Positions 48,490 to 60,500 of a DNA stretch of 64,000 nt are shown piece by piece. Below the pieces are notes generated by a model. That model saw only the letters and a list, made by a program, of their open reading frames with translations. It had not been told where the DNA came from and ran no database searches. The position numbers were made by a program, and so were the translations under genes. Position 1 is the stretch's first letter. The number at the start of each line of letters is the position of its first letter. Origin of the DNA: Calliphora vicina (lineage: Eukaryota > Arthropoda > Insecta > Diptera > Calliphoridae); contig NC_088783.1 of NCBI RefSeq assembly GCF_958450345.1, forward strand, positions 59,062,395 to 59,126,394, written 5' to 3'.

Positions 48490-48937
48490 TAAATAAGCTT
48501 TTTCAAATTATTTTTTTTTCTGAAAAACTGTCTCAATTATAGCTTTTTTTACAAACGAACCTGTGTCAAAAGTTTTTAAAAAAAGCTTTTAGTCAAATTA
48601 ATTTTTCAAATTAATTTTTTACTGGAAAATATTTATGTATATATTTTTAATAAAAGGCACTGAAATGTATTATCTGATAAACTATAGAAATCAGTTTGGT
48701 ATTCCCATAAATATTATTCACGATCGACTTGAATAATTTATATTTTTTTCAATAATGTTTCTCTAAGTAGTGCATTTATAACCCTTTGGCCACTCTATTT
48801 CTTCACTTATGTATATGAAATATGTCTTTATGTATGTAATCATCAAATTGCTTCCTTATCCCTCACATTTTTTATGACTTTCTGTTTAATATAGTGTGAG
48901 ATAGTTTTGTATTTCTTTTTTTTTATTTATTTTATAG

Positions 48938-48955
48938 CGATACGACGACGAGTAG
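48938..48955 (+). CDS. Candidate terminal exon (RYDDE then stop), with possible 3' UTR to about 49240
   Basis: A strong pyrimidine tract and TTTTATAG acceptor (ending 48937) precede CGATACGACGACGAGTAG, which reads RYDDE-stop. An AATAAA lies at 49217-49222. It could end an upstream gene or an alternative isoform, but no partner exon is visible, so this is weak. Confidence 0.18.
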   Translation, partial: RYDDE

Positions 48956-49227
48956 TTTTATTTTCCCTAATAGTTCATCTTAAAACACTGACCCTTTTTA
49001 TGTGCGAAAAAAATTTACAAACATCTCAGCTTATCGCCTTAACCAGCAGTAACACAAAACAACAACAAAAAAAAAACAACAACGAATGGACAGAGCAAAA
49101 TTTACCACACTAAAAGCAACATTAAAAATCCATAAACATACAAACCATATTGTACTTATCTACAGCTTTTTCATCTTCTAAAAGTTTTAAAAGAAACTGA
49201 ACAAAACAAGACTCTAAATAAAAACAA

Positions 49228-49335
49228 ATGCCGCTTTCTGTAATAATAAGCTTTGCAGCCAAACATATCTCCCTCTTGGACTATGACGAGTCCATTAAAT
49301 ATGTGATGGCGGAACTTTTAAAACAAAAAAATTAA
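49228..49335 (+). CDS. Candidate 35-residue reading frame
   Basis: ATGCCGCTTTCTG opens a frame containing SLLDYDESIKYVMAELLK and then stops. It lies in sequence less AT-rich than its surroundings, 1.1 kb before the first sure RhoGEF exon. It has no donor that would join it to 50474. It could be an upstream ORF in a leader or chance. Confidence 0.15.
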   Translation: MPLSVIISFAAKHISLLDYDESIKYVMAELLKQKN

Positions 49336-49909
49336 CTTATTTTTATTTTTTTGTATTTTTTTTATTATTTTTGCCCACTAATCTTTCCTAGGAAAAGCAA
49401 AACTTGTAATTTTTGTTGGCTGTTACTATTTCTTGTTTTGATTTAGATTTAGCAACAAAAAAAAAAAGTTCTTGACAAAAGGAAATAATATCTGAAAAAG
49501 TGAAGTGAAACAACACCCACGCTTTTTGGGTAAACGTGCACAAAACTAAAGTTTAGCCAAAACAACAGACAAAATCAAATCAATTTTAGAGCCAACCATA
49601 AATGATGATGATTTAGTGGTTTTGTATTAAGTAAAATTCTCTGTTCTGTTCATTGTTAAAGTTAAAAGAACGCATAAGAACTTTTTTATTTTTAGTTGTT
49701 ACATTCAAGCTCTTTGCTAGAGTCAGCCTTTTTTTGAAAAAAGCTTTTGTTAGATAAATTGTGGCAATCGTGCCATGTCTCTACATAATCAATAGTTTTG
49801 AAAGTAAAAGCCATATTATGTTTGTAAGTTGCAGAGGTCAAAAAACTTAATTCAATTTAATACCCTCAATATTTGCTACACGTGTCTAGAACTAAATTAA
49901 GAGAGTTGT

Positions 49910-49985
49910 TTTTTTTGGGGGATTTATCTCAAAGAACATGCTACTTTCCAAATAATTGACAACAATGTGCCAATATGACAGAAAG
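49910..49985. repeat. 75-bp direct repeat, copy 2
   Basis: Second copy of 48275-48350. The Harbinger-like MITE beside copy 1 is absent here, but the adjacent flank is too diverged to serve as an empty site. Confidence 0.65.
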
Positions 49986-50473
49986 TTTCTTTAGGAAAAT
50001 AAAAAAAACTTCAAATTTAATGAAATTGATACAGTACGTATCTGAATTTGTAAATTGTTTTGCAGTTCTGTCGAAAATACTTTAGAATTTAATAGCCAGC
50101 TCCATACAAAAAGCTCCCAGATATATTTCAGTCCTGAATACACTTTTTAGGCTTTTTTAGTATAAAAGCTTTTTCACAAAAATCTATTTTTCAAGACAAT
50201 CTTTAGTCACTAAAAAACTTTTTTCATCAACAAACTTTATTTTGTTTGTAGCTTTACAAAACAACTTTTTGTATTAAAAGCTTTAAGACATTTCAACAAA
50301 AAGCTTTAAATTTTTTTAAAAAAAAAGTTTTTTTTTTACAGAAATAAAAAAACTTTTTTTAGAAAAAACAATTTCTACTTTAGGGTTTATTCCTAACCAC
50401 AATTGAAATTTCTATTACATTTCAACTATTTAAGACACAAAACTAAACCACCCATTCTTTAAACTCTTTACAG

Positions 50474-51576
50474 ATGAATCGAAATTAAATTCCGGTTCTT
50501 GGGAAGATCCTCTACCCTCTACGACGACACACCACACCAATAATAATACCAATCAAAATCTAGCGATAGCCAGCGCCCAAAGCGCTAAAAACGGCAACAT
50601 AACGACAACTACAGCACAATTGCACAATCTCACAAATCTAAGACGTCCTGACACATTAGCCACAGCACGTCACAATCTCCAGCCCTTGATTATACAACCG
50701 GTAACAAATCTACAGCATCAGCAGCAGCATCACCACCAACAACAGCAACATCACCACCAGCAGCAACAGCAACAACAATACAATCAACATTCAGCGTTTA
50801 CAGGCAGTGTCATAGGCCGCTGTAACGAGGCGGCACTACAACAACACCAACAGCAACCTCTACTACAGGGGGCTGCTGTAACCGGCAGCACAATAGCTGG
50901 CGGTAGTTTTAACGCCAACGGCGGATCGACTGCCGTTGGTGGCGCCACTGACGGTTCGGCGGCATCGCCCAATAACGTAGCGGTCGAACATTTAACGGAC
51001 TCCGCACAAATTGATTTTCAAACAAAATCACCTTTGCCACCTAACAGCTCTTCAGAAGACGAAGAGTTGGCCAACGAGGAGGAATTAAACGGCAGCGTGA
51101 CGTCATCTTTAAGTGCCACAAATCAACGCAATTCACAATTGCGTTCCACATTCAATCGCGCCAAACAGCACTTGTCCTTTGACAAATGGCGTTCGTCGAA
51201 TGCCAACAACTCAACTGCTGATACCAGCAGCAATTCAAGTACGAGCAGTAGTGGTGGAGGTGGTGGAGGTAGTGGTACCTTAACTCGACGAGCCAGTACA
51301 ACTTGTGCCACCACAATGCCCACAGCCCATCAGCCGCCGCGAGAAGACATCACAACACCAGGAGAAACGCCTGGTGGTAGATTATCGCGTTGGTTTTCCA
51401 TACGACGCGGTTCATCACATCAATACGATGTGGGCGGTCGTGATGGCAGGCAATCGAACTCATCCAGCATAGATTTGCCAGATGCTGTGTGTGATTCCAC
51501 ACAGGCATCGCCACAGAAATTAACAAATTCAGCGAATTCATCAAAATCTGCCTGTAAAATGCCTGGGGTACCAGAA
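50474..51576 (+). CDS. RhoGEF exon A: low-complexity N-terminal region
   Basis: The acceptor ends in CTTTACAG at 50473 and the donor is GAA|GTAAGT at 51577. The exon begins with the last two bases of a split codon, so at least one upstream coding exon exists. It encodes 367 whole codons: an Asn/Thr-rich start (ESKLNSGSWEDPLPS), a long Gln/His run near 50710-50790, Gly/Ala and Ser stretches, an acidic SSEDEELANEEEL segment, a GGGGGG run, and a basic block RLSRWFSIRRGSSH near 51385-51420. The conserved-looking parts are the acidic and RWFSIRR segments. The rest has the homopolymer character common in fly regulatory proteins. No in-frame ATG stands near the acceptor, so translation does not start here. 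Confidence 0.93.
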
Positions 51577-54500
51577 GTAAGTAAAATGCAACAGAATTAA
51601 AACAAAAACTAATATCCTGTTGTTAATTTTAATCTATATGTGAAAATCTTATTTTAAACGTCATCCTGTTTTAATTTTTGTTTAATATGAAATAAAATTT
51701 GTTTCTTTTCTTTCTAAACAGAATGAAGATGATGATATTTCATCATTAACCGCATCGACTTCTAGATTCGATTTGGATTTAATGATACCACCTGGCAGTC
51801 GTGCCAACGGCACCGCCCGTTCGGCTCACAATCGTTTGGTACAACCCATGTTACCACCAGCGCCACCTGGTCTTTCACAGCAACAACTCAAACGTCGCCA
51901 TATTGTGGCTGCCATTGTTCACAGTGAAAACTCTTATGTGGCCACTCTACAACGTCTAGTCAATGTAAGTTTAACTGAAGGTTATCTTTAGTTTATTTTC
52001 TTTCTTCTTTTAAATTTCCTTCCTAATGTATGCAAATTATTGTTTCTTGTGTTTTAATTAGAGTAGTTTGTTGTTTCTATCTTTTTTTTGAATATTTAAT
52101 TTTTCTTTTAAAAGTATATTAATTTTCCCCTTCATTTGCACTTTCATTTTTTAGTTTTTTTTTTTAGTAATTAAATTATTTTGCATGCTTGAAAAACATT
52201 TTTTAAACAGCCAATGTGTGAAAACTCATTTTAATACATTTCATTTTCACGAGAAATTAAACTTTATTTGTTAAATGCAATAAAAAATAGATAATTAATT
52301 GTTAATTTTTTATGTTTATACATAAATTTTACTTTTTTTAATGATAGTGGCTTTTTTTGGAATTTATAGTTTTTAACACTTTTTTTCGCATTCAAAATAG
52401 AGTGTGAATGAACAACACTGGCTTGGAAGAAGTGTTTTTTTAATTGATTATTTTTTACAATAATTACAAGCTATTATCAAGTTTTTGCTAGGAAATTTTC
52501 AAGTCTCATTAAGAAACACAAATAGAAATAGCAGGGATGCAAATGTTGATACGATCGTATTAAGAGCCAGGGATCATTTGCCACTTTCAGTATTTTGTGT
52601 AAAACAATTCCTGTATACTCAAAATTATTTTATGTTTAATATTAGCATGTCCGTGCATGTCATTAATGTTGTATTATGGAAAACAAGAGAGTCTCAGAGA
52701 CGGAATTAGAGTATCCAAAACCGGTCAACCGTTTTTTCATCTTTGTAAACTCCACCGGTTTCGGTTTTTTAACTTTTCAGTTTTCTGACAATCCGGTTTT
52801 TGTAAGACGGTTAACCGGTTTTAATGAAATATATTTTCTAAAGTTCATTCAAATATATTTATGAAAAACTTATAGAAAGTTATAGCATTTGACAATATTT
52901 TGTAAAAGATATAAAATAATTGCATAAATATAGAGCCTTAAGAATTGAAAAATATAAAATTTTCCAAGATTTAGTACACATTTCCTATTAGCGTCCACAA
53001 ATAAAAATAATTTGATAAAAATTTAATATAAACCGGTTTTTTTGATGACAAAAACCGAAACCGTTTAACCGGCTTTTTTAAAAGACAATAATCAAAACCG
53101 GTTTATTCAAATTTGCCCGTTTTTTGGACACTCTATACGGAATGGTATCCAGTTTATTTTTCATGGCAAATGTGGTGTGTAACTGGTTTTTTATAGACAA
53201 TTTTATGTAAAACTGTTTTCTGTAAAGAACATTTTGAATATAACTTTTGATTCTATAGAAAGGTTTGTGTATAACAGTATTTTCTATAGAACATTTTGAG
53301 TATAACATCATTTTCAATAAAAAGTTTGTGTATAACAGCTTTATATACCGAAAATTTTGTGTATAACAGTTTTTTCTATAAGAAATTTTATGTATAACAG
53401 TTTTCTGTATAGAAAATTGTATGTATAATAGTATTTTATATAAACAATTTTGTGCATAAAAGTATTTTCTATAGAAAATTTTGTGTATAACAGTTTTCAC
53501 TAGAGAAATGTTGTATATAACAGTTTTCTCTATACAAAATTTTATGTTTTCTCTATAGAAAATGTTCTGTATAACAGTATTTTCTATAGAAAATATTGTG
53601 TATAACAGTTTTCTATATAGAAAACTTTGTGTATAACAGTTTTTGTATTGTGTATAACAGTTTCCTCTATAGAAGATTTTGTGTATAACAGTATTTTCTA
53701 TATAAAATATTGGGTATAACAGTTTTCACTAGTGAAATGTTGTGTATAACAGTTTTCTCTATAGAAAATTTTATGTTTTCTCTATAGATAATTTCTGTAT
53801 AACAGTATTTTCTAAATAAAATATTAAGTATAGCAGATTTCACTAGTGAAATGTTGTGTATAACAGTTTTCTCTATAGAAAACTTTGTATATAACAGTTT
53901 TCTCTATAGAAAACTTTGTGTATAACAGTTTTTGTATTGTATATAACAGTTTTCTCTATAGATAATCTTGTGTATAACAGTATTTTATACATAAAATATT
54001 GCGTATAACACTTTTCACCAGTGAAATGTTGTGTATAACAGTTTTTTCTATAAAGCATATGAATTCCGTGCCAAAAAAACTGCTCATCTTTTAAGGCCAA
54101 GCACGAATCAAGCCAATATGTTCCAAAGTGAAGCGTACCCCAGAGACAGAGCGTTCTGCATCGATCGAAACAAATACTAGTTCGACGGGGCAAGGTCTGG
54201 ACTATAATGCGGATGAGGCAAAACTTCCCAACCACATCATTCTAAATATTTTTTAACAGGTATTGCAACATTCTCGTAATATATAGGACTCTTTTTGGCC
54301 CACCAAATACAGTGCAAATACATGGTTGGCCGGGCTTCACATACGATCTCTTACGCTTCGGGTTATCGTAATGGATCCACTTTTCATCGTTTTTCAATGT
54401 CTCTCAGCCTCAATTCGCATGATACCCAATTTCTCAGCTTTTTCATGAATTGTGCTGCTTGCAAACGTTTTAAAATTGCTGATTGAGAACCTCCCAAGGA

Positions 54501-57500
54501 TTTTGCAAGCTGTTGTTGAGTTTTACAACAATCTATATGGAGTAATGCTTCCAATTCTTGGTCTTCAAACTTTTTTGGCTGACCTGGGCGATTCTTGTCT
54601 TTTGTGTCAAAATCACAAACCATATCTCGCACTTTGAAACACATTCACCATAAGCTTTGGTGAGCAGTCATTTAAAGAAGTAAAGCAAAACTTCCCGCAT
54701 ATGACACTTTGATGGCAAGAACAGACTTTGTTGTTTACACTATAATGTTCAATAACTAAGTGAGAATAAATGACAGATATATACTCTTCAAAATGACATA
54801 TATGATATTAAAAACAAAAACCGCTTTCGAAAGATACATCCAAATATTATTTTAATACCGAACAAAAATTTAATTTTCAATCACTGGGAACTCCTATGAA
54901 ACTTATCTCCCCCTCTCTCTTCAATCAGCAAACAATTTCATGGCCACATATGAATTTTTCTTGTATGGACAACTCTCTTCGATGTTATGTTCTTGCTCGA
55001 ACAACATTTGCACAACGAAGCCTGTTTTTTTAAATAATTACAAAGTAAAACATCGACTCGTTTTCCCTAAAAAGAAAAACAAGAACTAATTTATTTTCCA
55101 TATCTCTAGACATATTTAACAAACCTCGCACTCTCGTATTTTATCAATTATTGTTTTAAAAAAAATATTTAAAATTTCTTAATCAATTCAGCTTAAAGTG
55201 TCATTTTACAACTTTTATTTTGCATTTTCCCTTAGATTTGTTCATTAATTTTGTTCAATGTTTGCATGTTTTCACAAATTTTCATAAAACTCAACTGCCC
55301 TTGTTAATATTCATTTTTCATACCATATTAATCCATTTTTATTGTAAATTTTATTTCTTTACATGCCATCCATCCAATATAATAATAAAAAATAAAACAA
55401 ATTATATATAAATAATTCCAATCCCCCTCTTCTCTACTACGTCACGCTATCAAAATAAAATCAAATTAAACCAAAAAAAAAAAAATAAACAATTATAATT
55501 AATAATTTAATTAACAATCAATCATCATTTACTAACAAACCATACATACTAACTAACATCCCAAAAACTAAAATAAAATAGTTGCAAAATTAAAGTAAAT
55601 AAATGTACAGAAATATAAACGAAATTTTAATTTAACAGAAAAAAAGAGGTAAAATTTGAACAAAGATTTAGAGAGAAATTTAAATTAGATTCTTAATATT
55701 TCAAATTATTGTTGTAGCAAATGTCTATGCTGTTTAAATTGATCATTAAACATTTCTCTTTTAACTCATAAACAAATTTTGCCTCTTTATTTCTGCATCT
55801 TTAACTTAAGAAAAAAAAAATAACATTATTTCTTTGCTTTAATAACACAAAACCTCTAAACTAAAAAAAACAATAATTTTTATATTTTCTTTTTTCATTC
55901 TTTGTACATTATTAGGATTACAAAAAACCTCTTGAAGATAGTAGTCCACCAGTGTTGAGTGCCACCAAAATAAGTACACTCTTCCATCGCCTGCCAGAAA
56001 TTCTCCAATCGCATCAATTGTTTCGCATCGCCTTGGCTGAGTGTGTACGCAATTGGGATCGTGATGAGAAATTGGGTGATTGTTTTGTGAGCGCCTTCAG
56101 TAAGCCACGTATTTTGGAAATCTATTCAGGTTTCATCAATAACTTCTCAGCTGCCATGGAATTAGCGAAAATGGAGGAAAAACGCAAATCTGCATTGGCG
56201 GATTTCTTCAAAGTTAAACAAATAAGTGCTCATGATCGTTTAAGTTTCTTTGGCTTAATGGTTAAGCCCGTACAACGTTTCCCCCAGTTCATACTCTTTC
56301 TGCAAGACTTACTCAAGTATACACCCCAGGGCCATCATGATCGCATGTCGTTGCAGTTGGCGTTGACGCAACTGGAACTGTTGGCTGAGATGCTGAACGA
56401 ACGCAAACGTGAGGCTGAACAGTATCAAGGTTTCAAAGAGATGCTGGGACACATAAGTGGCACATTCAATACACGTTCTCTAACCACAACCGAGGGCAAT
56501 CGGCCACGTTATTTATTGCGTGAGGATAATGTCACACATATGGAATTTAATCAGGCTGGTTTTATAGTCAAATCAAAGCAACGTCGTTTGCTGTTGTTGA
56601 ACGATAAGGTTATCTGTGTGTCGGTGGCACCGAAGCAGTCACATGATTTTGGCGCCACCGAAAAGTTGACCTTCAAATGGATGTATCCGGTGACAGATGT
56701 GGAAATTGTGGATAATAGTACTTCCGCTACCTTATCGAGAATATTAACTGCTGGTAAGTGGAAAATGAACTTTTATTTATTTACATTTTAAGTCGTTTTT
56801 AAACGTGCTGACACCTCCTTAATTTCTCATAGCTTTTTCCAATTGTCAGCAGTTCAAAAATGCTTCATACTTTTTATTATTTAAAGAAAGTTTAAAAGTC
56901 TCCTAGTTTGATTTCTTAAAAGTACAAATTGTATGCTATTTTAACAGACTAAGAAAAATGTCCAGTTAATATTCTTAAAATTATAGATCTTCACACATCC
57001 GTTAACTTTCCCCACTCAATCAAAACTTCACTCCACTCTTCTACTTAATGACAACTGCATTGCGCATGTCAACTGTTTTAACTTAAAAACTTAACTTTTA
57101 CTTTAAAATTATAATTATGATGAAAATGAAAACAATTACTTTCAAAAAAAATAAAAAACACTATTTTCTTGCCTATTCATAAATTCATAAATAGCAGCAT
57201 GAAAACTGAAAAGAAAAAAAAAATGCCATGATCGTTCAAAAACCTTTAAAGAGTAAACTCCTCCTTAACATGTCAATGACTTGAAACGAGAGTGAAACTT
57301 ATATTTTTATACTTAAATACTATTAGAAAATTTCCTATTACACGATGGTTTCATTTTAATAAAAAAACAATTTTATTTTTTTTTGTTTCTTCTGTTGTTT
57401 TTGACTAATGAATTGCGTGCCGTTAAATACCCCCAGCTCATGGTTTGATTGGGGCCATCATAACATTTGCGTCCTCACAAACAAATAAAGCGTAAAATGG

Positions 57501-60500
57501 AAAATACTCACCATTATTAAAAAAAAAACACAAGCAATAACGCTATTTTACTCCTTCCAAGCATAACAAAAAAAAAATTAAATTAAAAAAAAACGTTGAA
57601 AAACAAACAAAATTTGAAAAAAAAAATTAAATGTTTATAATAAATAACTTGCGTATTTCAATTGTATGTTGAAAACGAACTATGCGCATGTGCAGCAGAG
57701 TTTTTAACCCTTTAGGAAGGCAAGATTTTCGATAACCTTGATATCAGTCTCCTTTAAAATTTATAGTTTTCACAACGAAATGTTGATAATAAAAATGAAA
57801 AATCATTTTATTTTTCAACATGGTGCCTTTAAGACCAAAGTTTCTCCAATTTTTTTTTATCCCAAAAAATAAGATTTGTAGATGGCATCAGAATAGACAT
57901 TTGATGACCCACCCCGAGAAACCCACTGTTTTGACTGCTTTTTGGTCTCTGGTGTGCACTGGTGGATACATGTTTCGTCCACTATTAGGAAACGACTCAA
58001 AAATCAAAAAGGAAACGATCATTCAAAATTGAAACCACTGAGCCATTTGAGATGCTTATGGCTTCCACAATCTCTCGCACATTTTATCTCCAATCGGCCA
58101 ACATCATATCGTAATTTTTTGGAATTGTTTCTAGTGTAGGAACCTCAACTGGGCGTCCAGAACGTTCAGCATCTTCTGTGCTTGTGTTGCCACAACGAAA
58201 TTTAGAAAACCACTTTTTTACCATTGAAATTGATGGTTCAGAGTTCCCATAGTATTTAACAAGCTTAGCCTTGACTTCAGTAATTTTTATTTTCTAAAAA
58301 AAAATAATGCTAATGAGCAGAGAAAATTCACATTTTTCCATTTTCTCCTTAAGTCACTCAGTAGTCTGCTATCAATGGCTGTCAATCACAAACTTAATGA
58401 CGTAGCTTGTTCAAATTTTGACAGGAGTCAGCTAACAGATGCCTGTCACGGACTTTTTGACCGGCTCTAGCAGTTTTCGCAATGTTAAAAGTCACCTGAA
58501 CGATACCCGAGATATTGCTGTTCAAAGGTCTCAAAAAATGTAATTTGTTAAATATTTGGAGCATATCAAGGTTGGGGTTTTGTAGATTAGATAGGGGTTC
58601 ATACTCTTCCACTCGGAGACCCATAGGATCCATTGTGATATCCTTCAGGAATAGACCTAGAGCTCAAGAGGAATAACGAAATGAAAACAAATAATTCAGG
58701 TGATATGAAATATAATAAAATCCCGGTATGAAGGACAGGAAATAAGACCAGGGTTCTGCAAAGACTGTCACTTAAAATAGCCAGGCTATTCCCCTGATAA
58801 AGCCTAGATCATAGATCGACTGGGTGGGTCCATAAATCCACTGGACGTTATTAAGTAGGTTTTGCTCGACAGCTCGACAAGAGGGTGTCATGATGACCCT
58901 GGCCACATGCTGATCATAAGTTGAGGATGACACGGTCTATGCGGGACCAGAAGGCTTTATGTCTGTTGCTCCATCCTGTTCTTAGTTGTGTCATAACGAC
59001 AGAATCTTATTGACGTATGCTATGGGTGGTGGGCAACATTCATACGGTATCTGGCTACCGAGGAATTGATGACGTATCTATGAATGTCGTTCAAAGCTGT
59101 CATATACGAGCTGCGATCAAATGGATTCTGCACATACCTCTATATGCTTTCCTCGTATTTTCTTAGGTCCTGTCTGACATGCCTCGGGGGAGACCCCAAC
59201 TGTGTGATGTTGAAGTTTGTATGACTATGCCGGTTCTACGTACCGGAATGACCCGATGTTCTTCGGCCAAAGGCTCTCAACCCATCAACAACAGCAATGA
59301 GATCTTGTAATCTAGGAGAGTTACACAAAATATGTTCTACTATTTCTAGCTCATCAATATCCTCTTACATCCTACATAAGTCCTGCGAGCCACACTCTCA
59401 TTTTCCAATGAAGGCTCCAATTGAGCAGTGGCCGGTTATCAATCCTAATAATGACATGATACCTTTCCTATCCAACCCAATTAGTATTTTATAGCTTTGA
59501 ATACCATGAAATCCGTCGTACTGTTCCAGGATTGGTTTGTAGAGACACGGAAGATCAACCTATAATAGTGGAATATAGGAGGTTTTACCCACGGTCCCTA
59601 CTAATAAGTTCCAGATCGGTTCATCTGCTACCTCATTACCCTGTATGTTACAAAGCCCTTTGTAGGAATACAAAGAAAATAGTTTGTCATAAATGATAAA
59701 ACTGCACCCCCGCCTGCCTAACAAGGGTTAATTAAACGAAAAACTAACAAATAATAGCCATAACTCTTACCAACTGGTGATTGAATGGTGGGAGCTGTTT
59801 TTTTTGTTGTTGTATTTTCTTAGCGCATTTAAAATAATAATAGTCTTTCAATATCGTCATGTTATGATGATTTTTAAAACTTTATTTACAACAAAAATAA
59901 TAGCAAACAACAAATACAGACGTTGCGTTTTTCTGATCAAGTTTTCCAACCAAGCAAATGAAAATGGGGGGCGAACAAAATCAAAAGACCAAACAGCAAC
60001 AACAACAAAAATATGTTACTAATAAAACACTATGATTTAGTTTAACAGGCTAAAAAGATACAATTGAAAAGGCTACAAAAAAAAATAACTGAAAAAAATG
60101 GTCTTGTTATTGAAGGTAGACAGACAATTGGCATCAAATATCAGTTTATGGTTTGGTTTGGTTTCGTTTTATTTTTGTTCATATTTGATTTCGTGCAGGC
60201 CGGGACAGACAATTAGTTTATAGACATTTGTTAGTTTGGCCATAATTTTCTTATTTTTTTTAAAAGAAAATTGTAACCTTTACATTTTAAAGCGCGTTTG
60301 CATTTGAATTTCTTTTTTCACTGGCTGCCATGTCAAATTCATTTAAAGAGAAAAAAACAAAAACACCAAAAACGAACGTTTCTTTTCATGTTAATTTGTT
60401 GATTTATGCAATTTGCCAATAATCATAATTATTGTATTTCAATTCATTTTTATTATTGTTTTTGATTGTTGAATTAGTAACAAACCGAACAACTGAAAAA

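Larger units (their letters stand above)
51965..55915 (+). other. RhoGEF intron 2, loaded with mobile DNA
   Basis: A GT-AG intron of 3951 bases between two phase-0 exons that split the DH domain. It holds an hAT-type MITE, a 30-bp tandem array and a truncated mariner (separate entries). From 54830 to 55915 only AT-rich intron sequence is visible. Confidence 0.9.
57708..59727. mobile_element. Possible piggyBac-like composite, 2.0 kb, holding other transposons
   Basis: TTAA (57704-57707 and 59728-59731) flanks CCCTTTAGGAAGGC on the left and GCCTGCCTAACAAGGG on the right. These match as inverted ends with a small gap. Between them lie a mariner remnant and a LINE remnant. The end match is short, so the composite is tentative. 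Confidence 0.35.

Noticed and set aside
50784..51544. Minus-strand frames opposite RhoGEF exon A
   Set aside because: They are shadows of the biased codons (CAG, GGT, AGC) of the real + strand exon.
53078..53500. 140-codon minus-strand frame with repeating IHKISYRKN-like peptides
   Set aside because: It is the translation of the ~30-base tandem array; the periodic peptide follows the DNA period and no gene signals surround it.
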